The translations under genes were made by a program, and so were the position numbers. DNA of 64,000 nt from contig CAKTFJ010000003.1 of NCBI GenBank assembly GCA_934555825.1, positions 232,968 to 296,967 on the forward strand. Direction: 5' to 3'. Below the pieces are notes generated by a model. It made no database searches. It saw only the letters and a list, made by a program, of their open reading frames with translations, and was not told where the DNA came from. The first letter of the stretch is position 1; each line of letters begins with the position of its first letter. The stretch comes from an uncultured Hyphomicrobium sp. (lineage in GTDB: Bacteria; Pseudomonadota; Alphaproteobacteria; Rhizobiales; Hyphomicrobiaceae). Shown in pieces: positions 20,213-28,816 of the stretch.

Positions 20213-22525
20213 ATGGATAAGATCAATCGGCGTATCGCAGACGAACTGCGCGTGGACGCGGCCCAGGTGGTGGCGGCCGTCGGCTTGTTGGACGAGGGCG
20301 CGACCGTGCCCTTCATCGCCCGCTACCGTAAGGAAAAGACGGGCGGTCTCGACGACACACAGTTGCGCACGCTGGCCGAACGCCTCGTTTATCTCCGCGA
20401 GCTTGAGGATCGCCGCGCGGCAGTGCTCCGCAGCATCGACGAGCAGGGCAAGCTCACGCCCGAGCTGGCGCACGCCGTGAATGGCGCAATGACGAAGGTC
20501 GAGCTTGAAGACATTTACGCGCCCTACAAGCCGAAGCGGCGCACGAAAGCGCAGATCGCGCGTGAAGCGGGCCTCGAACCGCTGGCGGACGCGTTGCTCG
20601 CGAACCCGTCGCTCGATCCCGTGGCCGAGGCCGAAAAATACATCGCGGCTGACAAGGGCGTCGAAGACCAGAAGGCCGCGCTCGACGGCGCACGCTTCAT
20701 CCTGATCGAGCGCTTTTCCGAAAAGCCCGAAGTTGTGGGCGCCTTGCGCGAATGGGAGTGGAGCGAAGGCACGCTCGCCTCCAAGGTGAAAAAGGGCAAG
20801 GACGCCGAAGGCGCCAAGTTTGCCGACTACTTCGACTTCGGCCAATCCATCAAGGACATGCCGAGCCATCGCGCGCTTGCGCTCTTGCGCGGCGTCAACG
20901 AAGGCATCCTCGACATCGGCCTCGATGTCGAGCACGACGAGACGAAACCGCATCCGGCGGAAGGCAAAATCCGTTCGGCGTTCGGCATCGCGGATAAAGG
21001 CCGGCCGGCCGACGCATGGCTCGGCGAGACGGTTCGTCTTGCATGGAAAGCCCGCCTCGGCCCCTCGATCACATCCGACCTTCTCACGCGCCTCAAGGAG
21101 CGTGCGGACGCGGAAGCCATCGGCGTGTTCTCGTCCAACCTGAAGGATCTTTTGCTCGCTGCCCCCGCTGGCCCGCGCGTGACCATGGGTCTCGACCCCG
21201 GCCTGCGCACCGGCGTCAAGGTCGCGGTGATCGATGCGACCGGCAAACTTGTCGATACGGATACGATCTATCCCCACGAGCCGAAGCGCGATTGGGCGGG
21301 CTCTCTCGCAACGCTGGCAGCGCTCGCCGCCAAGCACAAGGTGGATCTCGTGAGCGTGGGCAACGGCACCGGAAGCCGCGAGACCGACAAGCTCGTCGCT
21401 GAGTTGATGCAGAAGATGCCGCAACTCAAGCTCACCAAAGTGATGGTCTCGGAAGCTGGCGCCTCCGTGTACTCGGCATCCGAGCTTGCCGCGAAGGAGT
21501 TCCCCGATCTCGATGTGTCGCTGCGCGGCGCCGTCTCCATCGCGCGCCGTCTGCAGGACCCGCTGGCGGAACTCGTCAAGATCGAGCCCAAAGCCATTGG
21601 CGTCGGCCAATACCAGCACGACGTCGATCAGAGCGGGCTCGCCCGCTCGCTCGATGCCGTCGTAGAGGACTGCGTGAACTCGGTTGGCGTCGACGTGAAC
21701 ACGGCCTCCGTGCCCCTGCTCACGCGCGTGTCGGGGCTGAACCAGGCGTTGGCGTCGAACATCGTGGCTTTCCGCAACGAGAACGGCGCCTTCAAGACGC
21801 GCGCCGCGCTGAAGAAAGTGCCGCGTCTCGGACCGAAAGCGTTCGAGCAGGCGGCGGGCTTCCTGCGCATCATGGACGGCAAGAACCCTCTCGACGCATC
21901 TGCCGTGCATCCTGAGGCCTACGAGGTCGTGGAGCGCATTTCCGAGAAGACCAAGCGCCCGCTCAAGGAGATGATTGGAGACCGCAGCTTCCTGAAGGCG
22001 CTCCGCCCCGCAGAGTTCGCGGACGCCACCTTCGGCATCCCGACCGTCACCGACATTTTGGCCGAACTCGAAAAGCCCGGCCGAGACCCGCGCCCTGAGT
22101 TCAAGACGGCAACGTTCGCCGATGGCGTCGAGAAAATCTCCGACTTGAAGCTCGGCATGCAACTCGAAGGTACCGTGACCAACGTTGCCGCCTTCGGCGC
22201 GTTCGTGGATGTCGGCGTCCATCAGGACGGGCTCGTGCACATCTCGGAACTCGCGGACCGCTTTGTCAAAGATCCGCGCGAGGTGGTGAAGGTCGGTGAC
22301 GTCGTGCGCGTGCGCGTGAAGGAGGTCGATGTCGCGAGGAAGCGCATTGCTCTCACCATGCGCTCCGGCGAGATTGACCGTAACACTGCTGGCTCGGCCT
22401 CCCGCCGCGAGGAGCGCGCACCGCAAGCCTCGCGCGGCTTCGCCCCGCCGCCGCGCAAGGGCGCCGAAGCTCCCGCCGAAAGCGCGCTCGCTGCAGCCCT
22501 CCGCCGCGCGCAGGAAGGTAAATAG
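20213..22525 (+). CDS. tex: Tex-family transcription accessory / RNA-binding protein
   Basis: Conserved S1-domain protein of 770 residues. N-terminal helical Tex domain with [18 protein letters not shown] and [19 protein letters not shown], then a YqgF/RuvC-like domain ([29 protein letters not shown]), helix-hairpin-helix segments ([21 protein letters not shown]) and a C-terminal S1 RNA-binding domain ([16 protein letters not shown]). A short basic Ala/Pro-rich tail ends it. It starts 16 bases after rmuC. A strong hairpin follows 45 bases past the stop. Confidence 0.96.
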   Translation: MDKINRRIADELRVDAAQVVAAVGLLDEGATVPFIARYRKEKTGGLDDTQLRTLAERLVYLRELEDRRAAVLRSIDEQGKLTPELAHAVNGAMTKVELEDIYAPYKPKRRTKAQIAREAGLEPLADALLANPSLDPVAEAEKYIAADKGVEDQKAALDGARFILIERFSEKPEVVGALREWEWSEGTLASKVKKGKDAEGAKFADYFDFGQSIKDMPSHRALALLRGVNEGILDIGLDVEHDETKPHPAEGKIRSAFGIADKGRPADAWLGETVRLAWKARLGPSITSDLLTRLKERADAEAIGVFSSNLKDLLLAAPAGPRVTMGLDPGLRTGVKVAVIDATGKLVDTDTIYPHEPKRDWAGSLATLAALAAKHKVDLVSVGNGTGSRETDKLVAELMQKMPQLKLTKVMVSEAGASVYSASELAAKEFPDLDVSLRGAVSIARRLQDPLAELVKIEPKAIGVGQYQHDVDQSGLARSLDAVVEDCVNSVGVDVNTASVPLLTRVSGLNQALASNIVAFRNENGAFKTRAALKKVPRLGPKAFEQAAGFLRIMDGKNPLDASAVHPEAYEVVERISEKTKRPLKEMIGDRSFLKALRPAEFADATFGIPTVTDILAELEKPGRDPRPEFKTATFADGVEKISDLKLGMQLEGTVTNVAAFGAFVDVGVHQDGLVHISELADRFVKDPREVVKVGDVVRVRVKEVDVARKRIALTMRSGEIDRNTAGSASRREERAPQASRGFAPPPRKGAEAPAESALAAALRRAQEGK

Positions 22526-22569
22526 GAGCCGCTCCCGACAGTAAGCGTTGAACGCGTGTCAGTTTTCGC

Positions 22570-22662
22570 GGCCGGTTTGTCTGGAAAGAGACAGGCCGGC
22601 CGTCACGCTTTCGTCATATAAATTGCAGAGCGCCTTGGCCCTTTACATCACAGGCTCAAGGC
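22570..22662 (+). promoter_or_regulatory. Two hairpins between tex and the decarboxylase gene
   Basis: Hairpin one (22570-22601) has a 12-pair stem with two G-U pairs and an 8-base loop. Hairpin two (22632-22662) has a 9-pair stem with one bulge and a 12-base loop. Neither is followed by a strong T run. They may end tex transcription or form a structured leader controlling the decarboxylase; polyamine-related leaders (speF motif) are known upstream of such genes in alphaproteobacteria, but I cannot confirm a match. Confidence 0.4.
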
Positions 22663-22741
22663 CCTAAATGCGTGCCACGCACGGCGGATACGCTTCGCAC
22701 GGCGCTTCTTTTCCAACCCATGTTGGTGGAGGTCCTGTGAG

Positions 22742-23929
22742 ATGGAGCGATACAATTCTGCGGCCGAACTTGTCGCCGCCCGTAAGCCGGAGCGCCCCGT
22801 TCTTTGCGCCCGTCCCCATGCCGCCGGCCGCGCCGCGCGCTGGTTCCTCGAAAATTTCGAGGGCGACGTGGCGTATGCCTACAAGGCAAACAGCTCGGTC
22901 TTTCTGATCGGCGCGCTCTACGGCGCGGGTATCCGTCATTTCGACGTGGCTTCGCTTCCCGAGATTGAGGATGCCGCGACGATCCCCGGTGCAAACCTGC
23001 ATTTCATGCATCCCGTGAAGTCGCGCGAAGCCATTCGCCGCGCCTATCACGAGCACGGAGTGAGGAGCTTCGCGCTCGACAGCGAAGATGAGCTCCGCAA
23101 GATCGTGGAGGAGACGTCGGACACGTCCGGCCCCGCCCGCGATCTCGCACTGTTCGTTCGCATCGCCGTGCCGGCGATCAACAGCCGCATCCCGCTGGAG
23201 CGAAAGTTCGGCACCGGCGGCCAGTTGGCTGCGCGCCTGCTCGTCGAGGCGCGTCAGGTCGCGGGCGAACTGGGCATCACCTTCCACGTCGGCTCGCAGA
23301 CCATGACCCCGGATGCCTACATTAATGCGCTCGGCGAAGTTCAGCGCCTGATCGGCATGGCGGGCGTCGTCGTCGACCGCCTCGACGTCGGGGGTGGATT
23401 CCCGTCCGTCTATCCGAATATGCAGCCGGCGCCGCTCGCACGCTTCCTTTCGGCCATCGAGGAAGGCGTCGACAAGCTGCCCGTGCGCGAGAACGTGCGC
23501 CTCATGTGCGAGCCCGGCCGCGCCCTCGTGGCGGAGGCCGAGAGTGTCGTCGTGCGCGTCGAGGCGCGCCGCGGCAACGATCTCTTCATCAACGACGGCG
23601 GCTATGGCGTGCTGTTCGATGCGGCACATCTTGGCTGGATCTATCCCGCGCGCCTCGTCAGCCGCGACATCGGCCCGAGCGAGCCGCTGGTTCCGTTCGA
23701 ACTGTGGGGCCCGACCTGCGATTCGATCGACCACATGAAGGGGCCGTTCCTTCTGCCGGCATCCATCCGCGAGGGCGACTACCTCGAAATCGGCAACGTC
23801 GGTGCTTACGGACGCGCCATCGCGGGCGATTTCAACGGCTACGGACGTTACGAGGAGGCGATCCTCGACGACGAGCCGATGATGACGCTCTACGCCGACG
23901 CTGAAACGCCGGCCGCGCTGCTGCGCTGA
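22742..23929 (+). CDS. Ornithine/lysine decarboxylase-like PLP enzyme (fold type III)
   Basis: Eukaryotic-type ornithine decarboxylase family; would make putrescine from ornithine. The 395-residue product shows VAYAYKAN (PLP lysine), FHVGSQ, RLDVGGGFPS (phosphate loop), CEPGRALVA and the active-site Cys region WGPTCDSIDHM. The ATG has GGAGG about 9 bases upstream. Diaminopimelate decarboxylase is less likely because the GPTCDS(I/M)D form and length match ODC. The leader contains two hairpins (listed separately). Activity on lysine as well as ornithine is possible. Confidence 0.88.
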   Translation: MERYNSAAELVAARKPERPVLCARPHAAGRAARWFLENFEGDVAYAYKANSSVFLIGALYGAGIRHFDVASLPEIEDAATIPGANLHFMHPVKSREAIRRAYHEHGVRSFALDSEDELRKIVEETSDTSGPARDLALFVRIAVPAINSRIPLERKFGTGGQLAARLLVEARQVAGELGITFHVGSQTMTPDAYINALGEVQRLIGMAGVVVDRLDVGGGFPSVYPNMQPAPLARFLSAIEEGVDKLPVRENVRLMCEPGRALVAEAESVVVRVEARRGNDLFINDGGYGVLFDAAHLGWIYPARLVSRDIGPSEPLVPFELWGPTCDSIDHMKGPFLLPASIREGDYLEIGNVGAYGRAIAGDFNGYGRYEEAILDDEPMMTLYADAETPAALLR

Positions 23930-24040
23930 GCTTTCATCGCCTACGCAACTCTTCCGCGATTCTGAGCATAACTCTTGTCCCGCCGGTTGCTGACGATCGG
24001 GAATCGGATAGCTCGGATGTGCTCTTTGCGGGGGACATCC

Positions 24041-24211
24041 ATGGACATGCAATCCGCGTTTCAGCGTATTCGGCGTGCGCTTGAAGACTTCAACGTGGAG
24101 ATTGAGCGCGCGCGTGCGGAGCAGGCGATCAGCCAGAACCAGATCGCATCGGTCGAATACGAACTCGACCAGATGAAAAAGCTCATCGCCGAAAGCGCGC
24201 TCGCGGAGTGA
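24041..24211 (+). CDS. Small coiled-coil hypothetical protein
   Basis: A 56-residue frame with a GGGGG-containing stretch 5-10 bases before the ATG. The product is largely a charged helix (IRRALEDFNVEIERARAE, then VEYELDQMKKLIAESAL) with a heptad-like pattern. No family recognised. It could be spurious, but the sense-strand composition looks protein-like. Confidence 0.45.
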   Translation: MDMQSAFQRIRRALEDFNVEIERARAEQAISQNQIASVEYELDQMKKLIAESALAE

Positions 24212-24257
24212 GGCCGGCGCCGCCGAACGAGTTGCGCTGACCGCGGAGGCGTCAGTC

Positions 24258-24458
24258 TCAGGTATCGAGATACTTGGCGAGCACGTCGGTCGCTGGCAGG
24301 GCCGGTTTGGCTTCGGAACCGTCCGTCTCGCCGAACAGACGCTCAGCCTCGTCCGGATCGGTATCGAGATGGTCCATCAGCGCGCTCGCGAGCGCCTGGC
24401 GCTCCTCCGGAGGAAGGCGCAGGGCTGTAAGCAGTATGGCTTTGACGCGGTCGTTCAT
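24258..24458 (-). CDS. Addiction-module component family protein, no toxin seen
   Basis: A 66-residue acidic protein with the pattern of the addiction-module component family (TIGR02574 type): an N-terminal helix, then LPPEERQALASALMDHLDTDPD and an acidic tail. Members usually precede a RelE/ParE-like toxin gene, but downstream on this strand lies only the oppositely read 56-residue gene, so the partner is missing. A longer frame to 24557 runs through a 15-base tandem repeat; I prefer the internal Met at 24458, where the family similarity starts. Confidence 0.6.
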   Translation of the reverse strand: MNDRVKAILLTALRLPPEERQALASALMDHLDTDPDEAERLFGETDGSEAKPALPATDVLAKYLDT

Positions 24459-24459
24459 C

Positions 24460-24504
24460 GGCTGCCTCGACGCAGGCTGTCTCGACTCAGGCTGTCTCGA
24501 CTCA
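24460..24504. repeat. Three 15-base tandem repeats
   Basis: Three head-to-tail copies of a 15-base unit (GGCTGTCTCGACTCA; copies two and three identical, copy one differs at three positions), with a partial fourth start. The unit is a multiple of three and keeps the upstream frame of the addiction-module gene open, encoding repeated ESRQP-like residues if translated. It lies directly before that gene's likely start codon. Confidence 0.9.
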
Positions 24505-24565
24505 GGCCGTGGGCGCAAGAACGCGCCGATTAGACCGGATGTCAGGTGCCGGATCAATTCCCAAA

Positions 24566-24600
24566 AGAAATGCGGCCGCCCGGCGATTCCGGGCGGCCGC
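24566..24600 (-). terminator. Intrinsic terminator of the DUF7282-like gene
   Basis: A perfect 12-pair stem (GCGGCCGCCCGG with its complement) with a 5-base loop. Read on the minus strand it is followed by ATTTCTTTT. It lies about 40 bases past the stop of the gene at 24639-25097. Confidence 0.75.
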
Positions 24601-24638
24601 GTCGTGATGCACCTGCAAAAGCGTGCTGGGAGAAAGGG

Positions 24639-25097
24639 TCAGAGAATGTCGAACCTGTTCTCGAGCGGCTTACCGTTGGGCCAGAATGGAGAATCTTCGC
24701 TCTTGTCGAGCTTCTTGTCGCCATCGTCGTCACGATAGAGTGAGGCCCATAGCGTCGAGCCGCTTTCGAGCTGCTGGTCGAGTTCGACCGTAACGTTGTG
24801 ATGGTAGCCCGCTTCAAGCGGCACATAACCCAGCACGTCGTCCGTGGCCTTGCCCTCGTCGTCACTTCCGTAAATGGCCACGTAGCCGTCATGCGGCAGG
24901 CGAACGAAGCTGAAGCGAACCTCTTTGCTGCCCGCCTTCTGGTCGAAGACGATCACCGAAGGATCGAACTCGTCGCTTGCGACATCGGGTACGCCAGGCG
25001 CCTGCGTCGCGGCCATCGCCTGCATGGCGAGGAAGGGCGCAAGAACGAGTGCGGCTGCGCTGACCGAAAGTCGGGACATGGGAGAGTAGTGTCTCAT
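24639..25097 (-). CDS. Exported DUF7282-like protein
   Basis: A 152-residue product with a signal peptide (LSVSAAALVLAPFLAMQAMA-A). The mature domain has the layout of DUF7282, a small beta-sandwich best known from haloarchaeal surface proteins: VIVFDQKAGS, VRLPHDGYVAIYGSDD, VLGYVPLEAGYHHNVTVEL and LWASLYRDDDGDKKLD, the last resembling a Ca-binding acidic loop. GAGGAAAG lies before the ATG. It is a single gene with its own terminator. No enzymatic role is evident; assignment to this DUF is from memory of the pattern. Confidence 0.7.
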   Translation of the reverse strand: MRHYSPMSRLSVSAAALVLAPFLAMQAMAATQAPGVPDVASDEFDPSVIVFDQKAGSKEVRFSFVRLPHDGYVAIYGSDDEGKATDDVLGYVPLEAGYHHNVTVELDQQLESGSTLWASLYRDDDGDKKLDKSEDSPFWPNGKPLENRFDIL

Positions 25098-25465
25098 GGA
25101 GCTTTCCTCTTCTGTTTATGTGCGCCGATGGGGGAAATGTCGGCGTCCTGGCAAAAGAACGCCACGTGGAGGCCAGGGCTCCTTCACATCCGCTCACGTC
25201 AAGTTGAGGTGGCGTGACCGGAGCCGGCGCATCCCTAAGGAACAGCCCTTAGAACGCGACATCGCTCAGCGCGGGAACGTGACGCGCCGTGTATTTCTCC
25301 GGCCGAGCGGGTCCGAACCGATGCGGCGCTCTCACGGCGATGCATAAGCTAATCTGAACTTCTTCGTTCCGGCCCGCAGTGACGCGTGCAACGCTCCCCT
25401 CGCAATCATGTCCACCGCCAACGAACGGCGCTTTGGTGCCGTGGCGCGATTCGAGATGTCCTTCC
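25098..25465. other. Divergent control region upstream of cysK
   Basis: This gap of about 370 bases separates the DUF7282-like gene from cysK. It contains the inverted repeat CTAAGG-N6-CCTTAG (25235-25252) and, at 25343-25351, the 9-mer CATAAGCTA that recurs in the epsC/LysR intergenic region. No open frame in it looks genuine. Confidence 0.5.
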
Positions 25466-26455
25466 ATGAATGAAATCACCGATCTGAAAACGCTCTCCGC
25501 GACACCCGCGTGGGGACGCGGACGCGTGTATGACAGCCTCACGGAAACGATCGGGAACACGCCGCTCGTGAAGCTGAACCGTCTGCAGAAAGCGGCGGAC
25601 ATACACGGCAACATCCTGCTCAAGCTCGAGTTCTTCAATCCGCTGTCGTCGGTGAAGGACCGTATCGGTGTTGCGATGATCGACGCGCTCGAAGCGAGCG
25701 GAGACATCACGCCGGCGAAAACCACGCTGATCGAGCCGACCTCCGGCAACACCGGCATCGGCCTTGCGTTTGTGGCCGCGGCGCGCGGGTATCGCCTGAT
25801 CCTCGTGATGCCGGAATCGATGTCGGTCGAGCGGCGCAAGATCCTGCGCCACCTCGGCGCCGAACTCGAGCTCACCCCCGCGCCTGCAGGCATGGGCGGC
25901 GCAATCGCGAAGGCGCAGGAGCTGTTGGACTCGATCCCCGGCTCCGTCAGCCCGAGCCAGTTCGAAAACCCGGCAAACCCGCTCGTGCATGAGCGCACCA
26001 CGGCCGAGGAGATCTGGCGCGACACCGGCGGCGAGGTCGATGCGATCGTCGTGGGTGTCGGCACCGGCGGAACCTTGACCGGCGTCGGACGCGTTCTGAA
26101 AGCACGCAAGCCCGATATCAAAGTGATCGCCGTCGAGCCCGAGGCAAGCCCCGTTCTGTCGGGCGGCGAAAAGGGACCGCACAAGATTCAGGGCATCGGC
26201 GCGGGCTTCGTTCCTGCCGTGCTCGACCAGAGCCTGATCGACGAAGTGATCACCGTCCCGAACGACAAGGCGTTCGAGTACGCCCGCCATCTTGCCCACG
26301 TCGAAGGCATCCCCGGCGGCATCTCGACCGGCGCCAATGTGTTTGCATCGATCATTGTCGCGGGCCGCGAGGCCTTCGCGGGCAAGAACATCGTCACCTT
26401 CGCCCCATCCTCGGCCGAGCGGTACTTCTCGAGCGATCTCTTCGGCCAGTCGTAA
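25466..26455 (+). CDS. cysK: Cysteine synthase A (O-acetylserine sulfhydrylase)
   Basis: PLP enzyme that makes cysteine from O-acetylserine and sulfide. The 329-residue product shows [22 protein letters not shown] (PLP lysine), PTSGNTGIG (substrate loop), [12 protein letters not shown] (phosphate loop) and GISTGAN. The ATG at 25466 follows a weak ribosome site; the frame opens at 25379. It converges with the cysteine desulfurase gene across a two-way terminator, completing a local set with serine acetyltransferase, desulfurase and a CysB-like regulator. Its cysteine product is the desulfurase's substrate. Confidence 0.95.
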   Translation: MNEITDLKTLSATPAWGRGRVYDSLTETIGNTPLVKLNRLQKAADIHGNILLKLEFFNPLSSVKDRIGVAMIDALEASGDITPAKTTLIEPTSGNTGIGLAFVAAARGYRLILVMPESMSVERRKILRHLGAELELTPAPAGMGGAIAKAQELLDSIPGSVSPSQFENPANPLVHERTTAEEIWRDTGGEVDAIVVGVGTGGTLTGVGRVLKARKPDIKVIAVEPEASPVLSGGEKGPHKIQGIGAGFVPAVLDQSLIDEVITVPNDKAFEYARHLAHVEGIPGGISTGANVFASIIVAGREAFAGKNIVTFAPSSAERYFSSDLFGQS

Positions 26456-26489
26456 CCACGCCCTGTCTCGAACATCGTGTCCCAAAGAA

Positions 26490-26524
26490 AACGGGGCGGT
26501 CAGCGCAATGCTGGCCGCCCCGTT
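26490..26524. terminator. Two-way terminator between cysK and the desulfurase gene
   Basis: A 15-pair stem (AACGGGGCGGTCAGC with its complement, one G-U) and a 5-base loop, with T-rich flanks on both strands (TTTGTTTG rightward, TTTCTTTGGG leftward). It lies between the two convergent stops. Confidence 0.85.
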
Positions 26525-26545
26525 TGTTTGTAGCGCACGCTCGCC

Positions 26546-28816
26546 TTACGAACGCACGAGGCCCGTTTCTGCCTGGATGTCCTTCAACGCCGAGACGAGC
26601 ACGTCGATCTCGCCGCAGGTATTGTAGAAGGCGAACGACGGCCGCACGGTCGTCTCCTGGCCGAAGCGGCGCAGGATCGGCTGTGCGCAGTGATGGCCGG
26701 AGCGTACGGCAATGCCGTACTTGTTGAGCCGCGATCCCACCTCTTCACTCGGAACGCCCTTGATCACGAGCGAAATGACGCTCGCTTTCTCGGGGGCCGT
26801 CCCGATGATCCGAAGGTTCGGGATCTGCAACAGCCGCTCCGTCGCGTACACGAGCAGCGAATGCTCGTAGCGCGCGATGTTCTCCATCCCGATACGCTCG
26901 ACGTAGTCGATGGCCGCACCGAGACCGACAGCATCCGCGATGTTGCCCGTGCCGGCTTCGAACCGCTGGGGAGACGCGTGGATCTCTGTCCGCTCGTAGG
27001 TCACGTCACGGATCATGTTGCCGCCGGATTGATACGGCGGCAGGCTGTCCATGAGCGCCTTCTTCGCGTAGAGCGCGCCGATGCCGGTAGGTGCGAAGAT
27101 CTTGTGCCCCGAGAACACGAAGAAATCGGCGTCCAGCTCCTGGACGTTCACCTTCATGTGCGAGACGGACTGCGCGCCGTCAACCAGCACCTTAGCGCCC
27201 ACCCGATGCGCCATTTCGACGATTGCCTTTGCGGGCGTGATCGTGCCGAGCGCGTTCGAGACCTGCGTAAAGGCAACGAGCTTCGTCTTGTTGGTCAGAA
27301 GCTTGTTGAACTCGTCGAGCAGGAGCGCACCGTGATCGTCGACGGGCGCGACGCGAAGCTTCGCTCCCTTAGCGAGACACAGGAGCTGCCAGGGAACGAC
27401 GTTGGCATGGTGCTCGAGGTTGGTAATGACGATCTCATCGCCCGGGCCGATGTGCTGTTGCCCATACGTTGCCGCAACGAGGTTGATCGCTTCGGTTGCG
27501 CCTCGCGTGAAGATGATCTCGTCCGGACCGCTCGCCCCAAGGAAGCGCGCGACTTTCTGCCGGGCGCCTTCGTAGGCATCCGTCGAGCGAGCGGCCAACT
27601 CGTGCGCGGCCCGATGGATGTTCGAGTTCTCGTGCTCATAGAAGTACGAGATGCGATCGATGACCGATTTCGGCTTCTGTGTCGTCGCCGCATTGTCGAA
27701 CCAGATCAGCGGCCGGCCGTTCACGGTTTCCGACAGGATCGGAAAATCCCGGCGGATGGCGTGAATGTCGAAGGCCGGATGTGCGGATTGAAGTTCCGAC
27801 TGATGGAACGGCGCTGCGCCCGCACCTGAAACGTGCGCCTGCCCGGGAACGGAGACACCGTCCAGGAAGTAGAGGCCCGTATCCGTCGGCAGCCCAGGAA
27901 CGGCCGGAACGGCAAGCGTCGACACGGCGAGGGGCGCAAGAAGCGCATCCAGCTCCTTCTGAAACGGGATCTCGATCGGGTAACCGCCAAGGCCGCCGAT
28001 GCCGCCAGACGGTGGCGTCGAAATGCCCGACGTATCGACGAGAACCGGCGCAGGCGGATTCGCTGGAGGCGGCTGAGGAGGCGCGGGCTGATCCGCACCG
28101 GTTTGCGCCCCGCCCACCGTTGTTCCGCCACCTGCATCAGACGGCGGCGTGCTGATCGTGCCGGCGTGGTTCAGCGCGCTTCCGGTATCGATGACACTCG
28201 GTAGCGACGGATGAGCGCCGTTGATCAGCGGCTGCAACGCGAGCGCGTCCAGCGGGTCTGTCGCCGGTATCGAAGTGGCGGTCGATCCCGTGGGAAGGGC
28301 GGTTCCAGCCGATACGCCCGTTGCGGCCGACGAAAGTCCCGGAACGGAATCCGCTCCTGGCAATGTGACGACGGACGGCGAGATGCCGATCCCCGGCGCG
28401 GATGGCGACACTGTGCCATACGACGGCAGAGACGGCACGCTCGGGCCGGCCGGCACCTGTGTCCCGGTGAGGTCCACGACCGAAAACGCGGTCGGGGCTA
28501 CTGGGACAGGGGAGGGTGCAGACGGAGCCTCGGACGTTGCCGCGACCGGATTGGGAACCGCTCCTGCCACGCCGGTGGGGCTCGCACCGATACCGCCGAG
28601 AGAAGGTCCCGCAACCGTCGGCGCCTCGGGTGAGGGGAATGACGGCAGAGGCTCGCCCGGCACTGCGGCGAAGTACGCGTTGGCCATGCGGGTCAGAAAA
28701 TCGGGATCGGGCAAGCCGGGGGGTGGAAGACCACCCCCGCTCTGGCTCCCCGCCGCAGCGGCAAGCGCGTCAAGGTCTGTCGGACCCTGAGGCAATCCAA
28801 GATTAGCTGTAGACAT
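26546..28816 (-). CDS. Family 2A encapsulin cargo: SufS-like cysteine desulfurase with long disordered N-terminus
   Basis: PLP enzyme that converts cysteine to alanine and passes the sulfur to an active-site Cys. The 756-residue product has two parts. Residues 1-345 are Pro/Ala/Ser/Gly-rich and low in charge, with short hydrophobic islands (LPDPDFLTRMANAYF near 36-50, PFQKELDALLAP near 285, GLYFLDG near 315); this fits the cargo-loading region known from family 2A encapsulin systems. Residues 346-756 are a class V desulfurase with SGHKIFAPTG (PLP Lys572) and RSGHHCAQP (catalytic Cys710). The ATG at 28816 lies inside the end of the shell gene, a 14-base overlap, with GAGGTG upstream, so translation is coupled. 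The frame opens at 28858 but that would extend further into the shell gene. Confidence 0.93.
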   Translation of the reverse strand: MSTANLGLPQGPTDLDALAAAAGSQSGGGLPPPGLPDPDFLTRMANAYFAAVPGEPLPSFPSPEAPTVAGPSLGGIGASPTGVAGAVPNPVAATSEAPSAPSPVPVAPTAFSVVDLTGTQVPAGPSVPSLPSYGTVSPSAPGIGISPSVVTLPGADSVPGLSSAATGVSAGTALPTGSTATSIPATDPLDALALQPLINGAHPSLPSVIDTGSALNHAGTISTPPSDAGGGTTVGGAQTGADQPAPPQPPPANPPAPVLVDTSGISTPPSGGIGGLGGYPIEIPFQKELDALLAPLAVSTLAVPAVPGLPTDTGLYFLDGVSVPGQAHVSGAGAAPFHQSELQSAHPAFDIHAIRRDFPILSETVNGRPLIWFDNAATTQKPKSVIDRISYFYEHENSNIHRAAHELAARSTDAYEGARQKVARFLGASGPDEIIFTRGATEAINLVAATYGQQHIGPGDEIVITNLEHHANVVPWQLLCLAKGAKLRVAPVDDHGALLLDEFNKLLTNKTKLVAFTQVSNALGTITPAKAIVEMAHRVGAKVLVDGAQSVSHMKVNVQELDADFFVFSGHKIFAPTGIGALYAKKALMDSLPPYQSGGNMIRDVTYERTEIHASPQRFEAGTGNIADAVGLGAAIDYVERIGMENIARYEHSLLVYATERLLQIPNLRIIGTAPEKASVISLVIKGVPSEEVGSRLNKYGIAVRSGHHCAQPILRRFGQETTVRPSFAFYNTCGEIDVLVSALKDIQAETGLVRS

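Noticed and set aside
20120..22426. 768-codon minus-strand frame
   Set aside because: It mirrors tex, whose S1, Tex and RuvC-like motifs are clear on the plus strand. The antisense product has no recognisable domain.
22668..22907. Possible leader peptide before the decarboxylase gene
   Set aside because: The frame does not stop before the gene but runs 165 bases into it in another frame, and has no ribosome site, so it is not a typical regulatory leader peptide.
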